A stretch of 64,000 nucleotides of DNA from Turbatrix aceti (Eukaryota; Nematoda; Chromadorea; Rhabditida; Panagrolaimidae), in the NCBI GenBank assembly GCA_963969345.1, contig OZ017769.1:744001-808000 (forward strand), given 5' to 3'. The first letter of the stretch is position 1. The number at the start of each line of letters is the position of its first letter. Of this stretch, positions 1 through 10,038 are shown in pieces. The position numbers and the translations under genes are program-made. Below the pieces are notes generated by a model. It had not been told where the DNA came from, ran no database searches, and worked only from the letters and a program-made list of their open reading frames with translations.

Positions 1-385
1 TGTACGCATCCGCAATTGAAATTATAATTCCTCTGATTTCCCCTTGAGTCTGTAAATACCTGATCAGGCCTGATAGCGTGCTGTTTTCGTGTAGAGAGCA
101 TTGAAAAGGTTGAAAATCGTTGCAAGGTGAACGAACGAATAAAGCAAGCAACGCTCACACTTTCTTTTTAAATGGAGGAGGATCCAAATGCGAAAACTTC
201 CGTGCAAAAAAAGAACGTGAAATAAATGGCAGAAATTTTCATATCATATTAAAAAATTAGCATAACCAAAAAACAAACTTCGTATCACTGCCAAAGTCAT
301 TTACATCGATGCGTAGTCTCAAACAACGCGACTGCTTGACTACACCGCGGCGCGACGTGTTTGGCGGTTCTAAAGTGCACAAGAA
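1..385. other. 5' flank of the kinase gene, no gene seen
   Basis: This is AT-rich sequence with no ORF or RNA gene that I recognise. It precedes the first ATG of the kinase at 386 and probably holds its promoter, but I see no convincing core element. Confidence 0.4.
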
Positions 386-2184
386 ATGCCCGACGCGGAT
401 GACGCGTTCAGAAGACTCTACACTCTACCGTTCTACCATGGATTGCGATCAAAGACGGATGTTGAACACGACCTAAAGGAGAAGGGGGACTATCTCTTTC
501 GGGTCATCAAAGGCCACACCAACGAAGTTGTGCTCAGCGCGCTGGTTGCCGGCAACCCCCGATATGCCCATTGCCCGATACAGTACAACACTAAGGATAA
601 GACGTGGGATATTGCAATTCACAGAGGCAAGGATAATAAAAAGGATGAAAGTTTGAAGACTGTTACGGTTTCATTTCCGACACTGGACAAGCTTACAAAT
701 CACTACAAGGTTGATTACGATCAGTTTGAGTTGGTAACCAGGTTGGCGATTTCAGTCAAAAATTCTCATCCGTGGCACGATTCTGAAGCACCCAGTGAGA
801 CGACCAAAGTGGCTTCTACCGACCAGTTGTCTCAGATTCGACAAAGAGAAGGATCTCCTTGGACAGGGAAACTTCTGCACCGTCGTCAAGGGCAGGATTA
901 AGATTAAGGGTCGTGCTGATGTATTTGTTGCCATCAAGGTATGTTAGATTAAAAAAACTAGCAAAAAATTTTGCAAAAATGTTGGTTCTCAAAGCGAAAT
1001 TTTTTTGTTTTTTTGAAGTTAAAAATTGTTTTATTATCGAATTTTTATTTTTTTTTGCTTATAAATATGACTCAAACATTTAGATGCTCCGTGATATCCC
1101 GGCTCAGTGCCCCATCCCCAAATCAATGCGTCAGGATCTTCCCCCGCCCACGAAGGATCCCAACAACGAATCAGACGAATCGACGGAAGGAATGTTTCGC
1201 GAAGCGAAGCTCATGTCGAGGTGTCGTCACCGCAACGTGATAACCTTCCACGGCGTGGCCTGTGACCATCCACCTGTCATGATTGTCATGGAATACTGCC
1301 CGGGGGCTTCGCTGGATGTCCACCTGCAGCGTGAAAAGGACGCTATCGTCGAGGGCGAGCGCATACTCTTTTGCTTCGAGACCGCCCGCGGCATGCGATA
1401 CCTCCACCACCACGGCTTCATCCACCGGGATCTGGCTGCGAGAAACTGTCTCATCTCTTCGAGCGGTGAAATCAAGATAGCCGATTTTGGGTTGACTCAG
1501 AAAATCAACGAAGGCCATTGTCTGAATCCGGATGCCATGCCCATTCGATGGATGGCACCTGAGACTATCGCGCGGCAGCCCAAGTACTCGACGAAGAGTG
1601 ACATCTGGTCGTACGGCGCGCTGGTCTACGAGATCTTCGCCAACGGCGTGAAGCCCTTCAACGACGTCGAGGATTTTAAAAAAATCAGTAAACTCATTCG
1701 AAAGTGCCAAATGCCTGTGCTTGCGGACAAAACGCCAAAGGGCATCAAGGAATTGGTCAAAAAGTGCTGGTAGGTAAATTTTTAATTTTTGCTGGACTGT
1801 TTCTTTTTTTCAATTTTCCATCGGCAACAATTTTTGTTTTTCAGGACCGAAAAACCCGACCACCGACCGGACTTTAAGGACATTGTCAAACAGATTCTGA
1901 GCATATCCAAGGCCGAGGCAAAGTACAAATGGCCGGTCGCAGCGGACTGCTCCACAAACCGCATATCCGGCGTCGTCAGAGTCTCCACAAACATGGACAC
2001 TGCCGAGATCGATTTGGAGAACAGCGTTGATGACCACAACAGCGAAAGCTACACTCCTCCTTTCAGTCGCGCAACCAGTGAAGAGACGCTCGACAAGCTA
2101 TCGTCCGAGGTCGCCAATCCCCATGAAAAATCATCCATGAAAAGTACGAATCGTAAACCTAGCGCTAAGTATTCTCGGGAATGA
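386..2184 (+). CDS. SH2-containing non-receptor tyrosine kinase (Fer/SPE-8-like)
   Basis: Exons are about 386-938, 1084-1769 and 1845-2184. The N-terminus is an SH2 domain (FYHGL, then GDYLFRVI with the phosphotyrosine-binding Arg). A linker ending HPVRRPKW leads to a tyrosine-kinase domain: Gly loop LGQGNF, VAIK lysine, HRDLAARN catalytic loop, DFGL, and MPIRWMAPE, a typical tyrosine-kinase substrate-loop motif. The C-terminal tail is Ser-rich. About 35 mostly polar residues sit between VAIK and the alpha-C helix. SH2-kinases of this form are strongly expanded in nematodes and act in cytoplasmic phosphotyrosine signalling, often in sperm. The oddity is a frame change between the SH2 domain (frame of 386) and the Gly loop (frame of 843). 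A 22-base GT...AG segment at 734-755 would reconcile the frames exactly if removed. Whether that is an ultra-short intron, an indel or an assembly error is open, so the gene could be a pseudogene. Confidence 0.85.
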
Positions 2185-2261
2185 TGCATAAAAATTCAGC
2201 GAGAAATAAGTTTGATAACAATGAAAATGTTTTTTTATCGTTATCATTGTTCGTAATCGAA

Positions 2262-2938
2262 CTACCACGGATGATTGGATAGAAAAAGCGTCAGCATGGA
2301 ACACTCGCTCGTCTTTTCAATTTGTTTTTTCGGAAGATCTTTGACCTTGTCCAGAATACTTTTGTCCGCAGCGTAGCAAGATGTCGTGTTGAACTCCGGG
2401 ACCCCGCAGTGCCAGTAGATGACAGAAGCCGGATAGTAGTAATTGTTGCAAATTGTACCGTATTTTCCAAAAAGTGGCTTTGCTGTCATTTCTTTTTCGT
2501 TCAGATCTGGGAGGACGTTTTTGGTATCGTAAGACGCATCAAAAGGCAAGGTCATTCCATCCACCGTAATTGTGCCATTGTTGCTTCGACAGAACATGAG
2601 GGCACACTGGATCGAGCGAATGTCGTCGCAGTTGGCGTCTGTACCGACCATAAATTTTTTCAAGTAATTGTCGTTTATTTTAAATTCATTGAAAAACTCT
2701 GACGACTCGCAGTGAATAAAATTCTCGTATTTGAAACTTAGGCCCCTAAAAAAATTATTCATGTCAATAAAATTTAAAAAACGGCTTACCGGGACTCAAA
2801 ACGCCAACAGCCGTCTATTTTATGCGCACGTTTTTTGTAATATTGCCGAACATAGGCACTCACCTCGGCATAATCGCATTCTGCACCAAGAACGTTGCCG
2901 TACAAGAAAACGGAGAAAAAAAAGAGGAGCACCAGCAT
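2262..2938 (-). CDS. Small secreted cysteine-rich protein
   Basis: Two exons on the minus strand: about 2938-2790 and 2745-2262, 210 residues. The start is the ATG at 2938, which begins a hydrophobic signal peptide (MLVLLFFFSVFLYG). The intron runs GTAAG to TTTTTTTAG, and the frame is continuous across it (phase 2). The mature part has about ten cysteines and N-glycosylation sequons (NGT, NTT) and no further membrane segment, so it should be secreted with several disulfides. The Cys spacing recalls nematode-specific secreted families of the DUF19/T20D4.11 kind, but I cannot assign it. It converges tail to tail with the kinase gene, 77 bases away. Confidence 0.6.
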
Positions 2939-3813
2939 TAAAAATTTTACATTTGATGACTAAAATGTAGGGTTTTGGGAAGACTGGGAGTGAGGCGCAT
3001 TGTCAAAAGTTTTCACGTTTGAAAAAAAATCATGATTCATATCGGAAAAAAAAACAAAGTTGTCTGTCCCGTCAGAAGACAAGGAAAAACATTCCAGTCG
3101 TTTTACAAATTCCTTGAAATAATTAACAAAATAAACGTTTATTTGCTCGCGTAATTTTGTTTTCAAAATGCAACAAAAAAGTTTTTTGTTCCAAGTGCGT
3201 GCAAAATTTACCTGCAGTCTTAATAATCAGATAATTAAAATAAATCCTTTTATACATAATTAATCTAGGATTTGTGGTTCTAAAAAGGTGCTAATAATGT
3301 GCGAAACTAAATTTAAATCCGACGGAATAAGATATTATAATACAAATGACAAATACCCATTTTCGTATTCTTCGTTTATTCCAATGCAAAAAAACGATAT
3401 ACAGTATTACAAGTTGGGTAAATATAAGTATCGTAATTAAAATTTAGTGAAAATTTCGACCACAATTTTTTGTGGCAAAATCCCCAGTTTGCGTTAAAAT
3501 TCCAAAAAAAATCAAAAATAGTAACCAAAAAGCACAATAGCAATTGTACAAACTTTAAAACCTCGTATTACAAAAAAATCAGGTAACCGTAAGTTCTTCA
3601 CATATCTGATAGATACCGTATCCCAATTAGATACGGTCGCTGATATATGGATACCGGCATCTGCGTTCTTCGGCTGATTCAATTAGCGAGAAGTAAGCAC
3701 CTGCCGGGCAGAAAACAGCGTATTCCGGCCAGATACCTGTATCCGATCCCGAGCCACGAGACGCCATTGCCGAAAAGGGCTGCTCCTCTATAGAAGCACG
3801 CTTGCTTTTCTTG
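2939..3813. other. AT-rich intergenic sequence
   Basis: I see no gene supported by coding signal here, only short chance ORFs in A/T-rich sequence. Confidence 0.4.
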
Positions 3814-4061
3814 CTACACGTAGAATTCAGGCTCAGGCTTCTTACCGATAGGCATGATGAGTTCGGGATCAAGGATGTAGCTGGAGCGATCCTTCTGACA
3901 CCTCCAGTAGCAGACGACTGCGATGAGGCAGAGAAAGATGGCGACAAGGAGGGCGAGGAGGATGAAGATTTGCAGCTGCTGGCTAATGCCGAATATGGTT
4001 GGCAGTTTGATAGAACCCATTCGGGAGTCGAGCATGCTATGCTGTTTTTTGAATTCTGAAA
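3814..4061 (-). CDS. Possible small single-pass membrane protein (or terminal exon)
   Basis: The minus-strand ORF from ATG at 4035 to the stop at 3814 encodes 73 residues with one strong membrane segment (about residues 24-43, IFILLALLVAIFLCLIAVV), followed by a short, charged, Tyr-containing tail. A good splice acceptor (ATATTTTCAG) lies just upstream at about 4062, so this may be the last exon of a longer gene or follow a trans-spliced leader. I did not find an upstream coding exon before the retroelement at 4284. The family is not recognised. Confidence 0.3.
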
Positions 4062-4278
4062 ATATTTAAAAAATTTAGAATTCATTAAAATTTTTTTCAT
4101 TTTAGAATTTTCGCGCCAAGACCAATTTGTTTTTTTTCCCAAAAAATGTTTTTTTGTTTTCAACAACAAGTCAATAAAACTAAAAATGACATTTTATAAT
4201 AATTAGTTTAACCTTAAAATCAGTTGGTATGTGCACTTTCGCACGCACGAACAACGCGGAAGCAAATGCCTTTTTATT

Positions 4279-4283
4279 ATGTG
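4279..4283. repeat. Left target-site duplication (ATGTG) of the retroelement array
   Basis: The five bases ATGTG directly precede the first LTR. The same five bases directly follow the last LTR at 25165-25169, marking the ends of one integration event. Confidence 0.85.
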
Positions 4284-4683
4284 TGCAATGTCCCAACATT
4301 GCCCTTCTTACCCAACATTGCCCAATATTGTTTTAACCCCTTAACAGCTGCTAGGTTAACAGGTGCAACAGGTGCACGGCATGACCTGTGCCATTGCGTG
4401 CCACGGCACTTGACCTAGCACCTAACCCCGCCCCCTTTTTGGGTCCCTATAAAAGGAACCCACACTCCCACACAATTATTCATATATTATCTTAGTAAGT
4501 TATTTGTTCTTAGATTCTTATTATCTTATTATTCATTCATCTTTGTTGTTCATTTATTGTTTGCGTTTAATACTTTGTTCTTTACTACGTTATTTATATT
4601 TTGGTTATCTCATATTCTGTTGTCGAGATAAATATCGCGTTGTATTAGTATCCTTACAGAGGGAACCATACGGGGACACATCA
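4284..4683 (+). repeat. LTR1 (5' LTR, haplotype A)
   Basis: A 400-base LTR with TG...CA ends. It contains TATAAAAGG at about 4449, a plausible core promoter, and ends ...GGGGACACATCA before the PBS at 4687. At the diagnostic positions it matches LTR4 and differs from LTR2 and LTR3. Confidence 0.9.
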
Positions 4684-4686
4684 AAT

Positions 4687-4704
4687 TGGTGCCACGCCCT
4701 AACT
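4687..4704 (+). promoter_or_regulatory. Primer binding site of copy 1
   Basis: TGGTGCCACGCCCTAAC starts three bases after LTR1. It should pair with the 3' end of a tRNA ending GGCACCA. The tRNA identity is not determined. The same site follows LTR2 (11564) and LTR3 (16748). Confidence 0.65.
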
Positions 4705-4762
4705 CTGTAAGTTGATACTTACTTTTTGTTTCCGGAAACACGAATTACCGCCTAGCTAGCGG

Positions 4763-7435
4763 ATGGTTATTACTCGACAACAACTAAACGACATGTCTAC
4801 GTTATTCGAAAAAGGATCCACCTTGGATCAAATCATCAAACAACTACAACTCTTCGCAGGAAGCACCCTGAAATCAATAAACGCCGCTGATAATGCTGTG
4901 AAAGAAGCCGATTTACGACTGACGAAACTGGAAAATACAATGGAAATGATGGCCAAGGAACTCAAGACGCTGATGGAAAATGCTGCAAACGACAACGACA
5001 AACTGAAGAAGACACTGATGGAAAACGCCGAAAACTACTACGAGAGAAAGCTGATGGAAACTGTCGGAACTGACTACAAGGAACTGAAGAAAATGCTGGA
5101 ACAACAAATGATGACCGCGGAAAAGGAACGCGCAGAAATGGAAGGTGAGATTTTAAACATGTTTAAACAATTTCAGGAAATCAAGGAAACGCTGATCAAG
5201 AAAGTGAAAGAAACGGAAGAATTGAAAATCGCGATGCTGAAACCAGGAAAGAGAGAAGCAGTACAAATGGAAAAGGAAAATGAAACGGCGACAGAAAAGG
5301 AAAATGGAACGGCGACAGAAAAGGAAAATGAAACGGCGACAGAAAAGGAAAATGAAACGGCGACAGAAAAGGAAAATGGAACGGCGACAGAAAAGGAAAA
5401 CGAAACGGCGACAATGGCAAAAATGATGGAGAAAATGACAGCGACAATGGAAGCGATGAAGGCAGAAATGGAAGAAATTGCTACGACGAAAAAGCCAGCG
5501 ACAGAAAACAAGAAAACGACAATACTACGACGCGACAACTTCTTTGATCCCAAAGAAACACAATCAACTACGGCAGTAACCCAACTAATCGAACAACTCA
5601 ACGAAATGAAAATCCAACGCGAAATCGAAGCTATGAAAAAGGAACTGGAAGAACAGAAAAAGAATCGAAACAACGCCCCAACCCGTATCATATTTGGTAC
5701 AAAGAACGTCACACATGGAAACCTGGAACTAACCTACGAAACACACGACTCAAACACGAATGGTATTCTCAAAACGGCGCAACTCAACATGCTATCAATC
5801 AATATTCCCGCAGATGAAGTACCCCAATTTACCGGAGATCCAGCACAAGTCTTCACCCAATGGTTACGACAACTCGAACTACAAATGACCAAATACCCAT
5901 TCGAACTCAACGAGCGACGACGTCTTGCCCACCTAGTATCAAAACTCAAAGGAACAGCTCTTCTGGCATACGACTCATTCCCGCCAAACGTCAGAAACAG
6001 CTTCTACGAAGCGACCGAAGCACTAAACCGTCGATTCCCCAACGACCAAGCAAAGAAAAACGCTACAGAATCCTTCGCAAGCTGCTACCAGAACAAAGGA
6101 GAAAAAGTCCACAACTACTACGAACGCCTAGCTACACTTATTTACACCATGATGGAAGGTGAACCAACTGAAATCATCGAAAACGTCCTACTACGCGAAA
6201 CAATCAACCGAATGAAACCCAGTCTACGTGAATACGTCAGCAGCAAAGATCCAGAAACCGTCGAAAAAGCTCTTACTTTAGCTCAACGACAAGAACGAAT
6301 CGAAGAAAAACGTACCCAATCAATATCCTCCGTCAACGAAACGACCAATCAAATAGCCAAAGCTCTAACAATTTCATCAAAGAACCTGCAGAAATGCTTC
6401 AAATGCCAAAAACCTGGACACTTCGCTAATGAATGCCGCACTCTTATTTGTCACTACTGCAACAAACCCGGACACATGGAGAATAACTGCTGGTCAAAGA
6501 ACAACAAGAACCAAAATCAACGATCCCGTACTCAATACTACAACCGCCAACCGTCACCCTACCCAAGATACACAAGAAACAACCACTCCTCCTACAAGAA
6601 CTTCAACCGTAATCGATCGTCATCACCAAGAAACAATCACCGCAATGGACGCGACAACCGACGAAATCATAGCAGAACGCCTGAACACAAAACAACTGTT
6701 AGGTTTGCAAACACAAACCCTATCTACGCAGCGATGAACACTCTACTACCAATCAACATCAATAATTCAACGACTCAAATCAAGAAACCAGACCTATCGA
6801 CAAAATTTCTAATGGCCTTAAGTATAATGGCCATTTTTGTCACGCCATCTACCGCTCTCATACAAGCCGACGACGTACTATTCTGTACAGCAAATGCACC
6901 AACGTCATACTGGACACTTCCAAACAAGCCACCTTGTCATACACCTGAATTTCATACCCTGGATGCTGTAGTGGAAACAGCATGGGATGTCCACAGACCA
7001 AACACAATCGAATACCAGACAACAGCTCATCACTGTCAATGCCGCCGCACAACTCAAACGCATCAACGAAGTTTCTTTGGAACTGACATCTACTCCGAAC
7101 CAATTATTGAACCAGTATCTACAACCGTTGCTGAATGCAAAAGAATGGCTACCGTTCAACTATCAGACCACGGCATACTCCAAAACCAAACCGATTTTTT
7201 TGGAACCAACAACACACTCAACTTTCCCGACTATTGGTTTCCCCGCTACTTATTTGCCGACACCGAATCAGTCATCAACTGCTACCACAGCACAACAAAC
7301 ATCTACACCCGACATGGAACCGAAGAAGTGACAAAGGCTATTCCTTGTCGAGATAAATATCGCGTTGTATTAGTATCCTTACAGAGGGAACCAGACGGGG
7401 ACACATCAAATTGGTGCCACGCCCTAACTCTGTAA
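4763..7435 (+). CDS. Truncated Gag plus partial envelope-like ORF, copy 1
   Basis: This 890-residue ORF matches the first ~870 residues of the full-length polyprotein at 16824. It has an N-terminal coiled coil, an octapeptide repeat (EKEN[E/G]TAT), a Gag capsid-like core, two CCHC zinc knuckles, Arg/Asn-rich nucleocapsid, an internal hydrophobic segment and the start of the Cys-rich envelope-like region. At about 7344 it jumps into the 3' end of an LTR and stops after 29 residues encoded by LTR and PBS. It carries several private bases before about 5835 (haplotype A) and matches the other copies afterwards. It lacks protease and polymerase, so it is at most a Gag-type protein. Confidence 0.85.
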   Translation: MVITRQQLNDMSTLFEKGSTLDQIIKQLQLFAGSTLKSINAADNAVKEADLRLTKLENTMEMMAKELKTLMENAANDNDKLKKTLMENAENYYERKLMETVGTDYKELKKMLEQQMMTAEKERAEMEGEILNMFKQFQEIKETLIKKVKETEELKIAMLKPGKREAVQMEKENETATEKENGTATEKENETATEKENETATEKENGTATEKENETATMAKMMEKMTATMEAMKAEMEEIATTKKPATENKKTTILRRDNFFDPKETQSTTAVTQLIEQLNEMKIQREIEAMKKELEEQKKNRNNAPTRIIFGTKNVTHGNLELTYETHDSNTNGILKTAQLNMLSINIPADEVPQFTGDPAQVFTQWLRQLELQMTKYPFELNERRRLAHLVSKLKGTALLAYDSFPPNVRNSFYEATEALNRRFPNDQAKKNATESFASCYQNKGEKVHNYYERLATLIYTMMEGEPTEIIENVLLRETINRMKPSLREYVSSKDPETVEKALTLAQRQERIEEKRTQSISSVNETTNQIAKALTISSKNLQKCFKCQKPGHFANECRTLICHYCNKPGHMENNCWSKNNKNQNQRSRTQYYNRQPSPYPRYTRNNHSSYKNFNRNRSSSPRNNHRNGRDNRRNHSRTPEHKTTVRFANTNPIYAAMNTLLPININNSTTQIKKPDLSTKFLMALSIMAIFVTPSTALIQADDVLFCTANAPTSYWTLPNKPPCHTPEFHTLDAVVETAWDVHRPNTIEYQTTAHHCQCRRTTQTHQRSFFGTDIYSEPIIEPVSTTVAECKRMATVQLSDHGILQNQTDFFGTNNTLNFPDYWFPRYLFADTESVINCYHSTTNIYTRHGTEEVTKAIPCRDKYRVVLVSLQREPDGDTSNWCHALTL
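5274..5412 (+). repeat. 24-base coding tandem repeat in gag, copy 1
   Basis: The unit GAAAAGGAAAATGAAACGGC plus GACA (EKEN[E/G]TAT) is tandemly repeated. Copy 1 has one unit fewer than copies 2 and 3, which accounts for the 890 versus 898 residue difference. Confidence 0.85.
7344..7408 (+). repeat. Partial LTR (3' 65 bases) inside unit 1
   Basis: Only the end of the LTR (TTGTCGAGATAAATATCGCG to ...ACACATCA) is present, joined directly to truncated envelope-like sequence. It is followed by a PBS, leader and a second gag start. It has the haplotype B base (CCAGACGGGG). Confidence 0.85.
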
Positions 7436-7487
7436 GTTGATACTTACTTTTTGTTTCCGGAAACACGAATTACCGCCTAGCTAGCGG

Positions 7488-7811
7488 ATGGTTATTACAC
7501 GACAACAACTAAACGACATGTCTACGTTATTCGAAAAGGGATCCACCTTGGATCAAATCATCAAACAACTACAATTATTCGCAGGAAGCACCCTGAAATC
7601 AATAAACGCCGCTGACAATGCTGTGAAAGAAGCCGATTTACGACTGACGAAACTGGAAAATACAATGGAAATGATGGCCAAGGAACTCAAGACGCTGATG
7701 GAAAACGCTGCAAACGACAACGACAAACTGAGAAGTGACAAAGGCTACACAGAAGAAAGTGGTTTTCTTTTTTATGCCATCGCCGCCGATGCCGTCGCCG
7801 CCGGCAGCTAG
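7488..7811 (+). pseudogene. Second, truncated gag start in unit 1
   Basis: The first 81 codons repeat the Gag N-terminus (haplotype B bases). Homology stops at 7731. It is followed by 16 bases copied from the envelope-like region (7732-7747) and then by unrelated sequence giving an 107-residue dead-end ORF. It is a rearrangement product, not a functional gene. Confidence 0.75.
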
Positions 7812-8483
7812 CATTGCTGGGGAGGAAGGACCTCTACACTCGCTATAGTGTCTATCTTCACTTTTTTGTTCGTATAGAGCTATGCTGTCCGGTGCTTTCT
7901 TGTTGTTGTCAAGCTGTGCCGCTTGGCTACTGAAGAAGAAAAGGAAGACCGTGCAGTATATATACGACGGAGAGGACAACGACTGAGAATGGCAACAGGA
8001 CCGCTACTGCACGCAGGGAAGGAACACTGGTTGGTTAGTTAGTGGATGGTTAGTGGACTCTACTGACACGAGGCACGCTGGTTGCTTCAATTTATTTATG
8101 GGTGAAGTTGGTAAGTCTGTCGTCTGTTGACTGGATTCATACCGGTGTTCTTTGTATTTTCACATAGAATGCGCGTGGCGTGTATTTTTGCCTAGATGGA
8201 CCTAAAAATTACCGTTCGAAAAATTTGGATCGAAGGGGGTCCAAAAATCAAAAATGACCAAAATGCGCAAATTTTTTTGGCGCTTAATAATTTTCCGATA
8301 GCTCTATTGATTTTTTTGGGATGACCATCTCTGTCGTCTTAATTTTTTCCTTGCATATCCCCCTCTTTTGAACTGGATTTGCCTAGTTATAATTTTCCCA
8401 TCTCTAAGCCGACGTCGGCATCGGCATTTTTTCTCCAGTAAAAAAATCCCAGTGGGGGTCTTTCGGTTTTTTCTGTTTGCTTG
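7748..8483 (+). other. Non-element segment in unit 1, left part
   Basis: This sequence is absent from the full-length element and is repeated in unit 2 from 14649. It contains a TATATATA-like box near 7957, an ATG followed by a strong donor (GTTGGTAAGTC) near 8100-8115, and otherwise no ORF that I recognise. The origin could be captured host DNA or another transposon. Confidence 0.5.
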
Positions 8484-8795
8484 TGTAGTAGTTCTCTATG
8501 CCACTCGCGATAGATACTTTACTCACAAGCAAAGACCTGTAACCAATACATATAATACAACATACAACAGGTCCAATCACTACCTCAACAAGGGTGGAGT
8601 TCCGTCGGGTTGAGGTCTTTGGGTTGCTCTGGGCTTGCCTTCGGCCGGGCGTCGATCACGCAGCCAACGAACACGACCGCTCGCGGCGACAGACAAAACA
8701 ACAACTGAGACAATAGGAAAGGGAAATACAGGAAACAATTATTCTACGCGAGATAAGAGTGCGCACGCGTTGCACCAACTCGTACTCGCGTAACA
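8484..8795 (-). repeat. 3' LTR of nested element
   Basis: A 312-base direct repeat of 9722-10033. No difference was seen between the two by eye, implying recent insertion. Confidence 0.9.
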
Positions 8796-8805
8796 CTTCC
8801 CTCTC

Positions 8806-9666
8806 TCAACAGAAACGGACAATAAGGGCTGAATCATGGGACAGGGGCAAATCTCCTTCCTGAGACGTCGTCGTCGGATTCACCCTGCGACGGGTAGTCG
8901 TCGGGACACGTTTCCTTGCAAACACTCTGCGTCTGCGGCTTCTCGAAATCCGGCGTCGGTTTCGGTTGTCGTCCAAGAGTGCTTCGGCAGGACTGATGTT
9001 ACCGGGAACCATCTTGCTGGGACTGGTTCGGATGCTGAGCAGCATCAGGCGGACTGCTTCCTGCAGGTCCACCACATCGGCGTTCATCTTCAGTCCATCC
9101 GTGAGCATGTGCACGTATCGCTCGGCTGGATACGGCAGGGACGGACAATGCTGGATGCTTTGAACATCTTCAATCGTAGGCAATAGTGCTGGGTGCGCTG
9201 CCTTCGCACGTGGCACGCACTTGCCTTCGGTGATAACAGGAACACTCGCTATCACCACTTTCCCCTCCTTTTTGACATTGCACTGGCTTGCAATCGTCTG
9301 GGGTACCGCTTCTGCTCGTCCTTCAAACTTGACTTTCGAGAGCTGGTCATCGTTGGCTGCTTCTGCGATCCGCACGGCAAGGGTCCGACCGGCCTGGTCA
9401 CCCTTCCGTTCATGAATGGTCGCTGCACCGATGTGATCCTGGGATCCTGCGAAGTCGTCGAATTGATGGCACGTGCACTCCTTGACATATAGACACGACC
9501 ATCGGGTTTTCTGCTGATTGACCCTGGCCTCCTGGATCGATGATCGCTTTGAGACTGCAACCGCTCCGATTGCTGGCCCTGCAGCTTTCGCGGCAAGCGG
9601 TTTGCTCTTCTTCGCATCCTTCTCGGGCTCGGTCGTGAGATCTGTCTTGTTCGGAGTTGCGGGCAT
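8806..9666 (-). pseudogene. Deleted gag-pol remnant of nested element
   Basis: The minus-strand ORF of 286 residues begins MPATPNKTDL with a Lys-rich, gag-like start. It ends with an integrase C-terminal signature (NISPAEALLDDNRNRRR), followed by an Arg-rich tail running to the purine tract. The protease, RT, RNase H and integrase core are missing. It looks like an in-frame internal deletion joining the gag start to the integrase end, so catalytic function is not expected. Confidence 0.65.
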
Positions 9667-9721
9667 GGCTTGGATCGGCTTCTCGTCACCTCTGTAGGTC
9701 GCCGAATCCTCTCGTCACCAA

Positions 9722-10033
9722 TGTAGTAGTTCTCTATGCCACTCGCGATAGATACTTTACTCACAAGCAAAGACCTGTAACCAATACATATAATACAACA
9801 TACAACAGGTCCAATCACTACCTCAACAAGGGTGGAGTTCCGTCGGGTTGAGGTCTTTGGGTTGCTCTGGGCTTGCCTTCGGCCGGGCGTCGATCACGCA
9901 GCCAACGAACACGACCGCTCGCGGCGACAGACAAAACAACAACTGAGACAATAGGAAAGGGAAATACAGGAAACAATTATTCTACGCGAGATAAGAGTGC
10001 GCACGCGTTGCACCAACTCGTACTCGCGTAACA
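9722..10033 (-). repeat. 5' LTR of nested element
   Basis: A 312-base repeat matching 8484-8795. On the minus strand it is followed by the PBS TGGTGACGAGAGGATT. Confidence 0.9.
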
Positions 10034-10038
10034 GCTTG

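Larger units (their letters stand above)
8479..10038 (-). mobile_element. Nested, internally deleted LTR retrotransposon
   Basis: The insertion (8484-10033) has two 312-base LTRs that look identical, and GCTTG target duplications at 8479-8483 and 10034-10038. It is oriented on the minus strand: LTR TGTTACGCG...CTACTACA, PBS TGGTGACGAGAGG one base inside the right-hand LTR, and purine tract GAGAGAGGGAAG before the left-hand LTR. The internal region is only 926 bases, too short for pol, so the element is non-autonomous. Unit 2 carries the exact empty site at about 15380, confirming the insertion boundaries. Confidence 0.92.

Noticed and set aside
5145..5176. 32-base GT...AG segment in gag resembling an intron (all copies)
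   Set aside because: The coding frame reads through it in every copy, and removing it would shift the frame before the capsid region.
5173..5712. Long minus-strand ORF rich in FSFSVAV repeats (also at 12050 and 17234)
   Set aside because: It is the antisense shadow of the 24-base gag repeat. The plus strand carries the conserved Gag frame.
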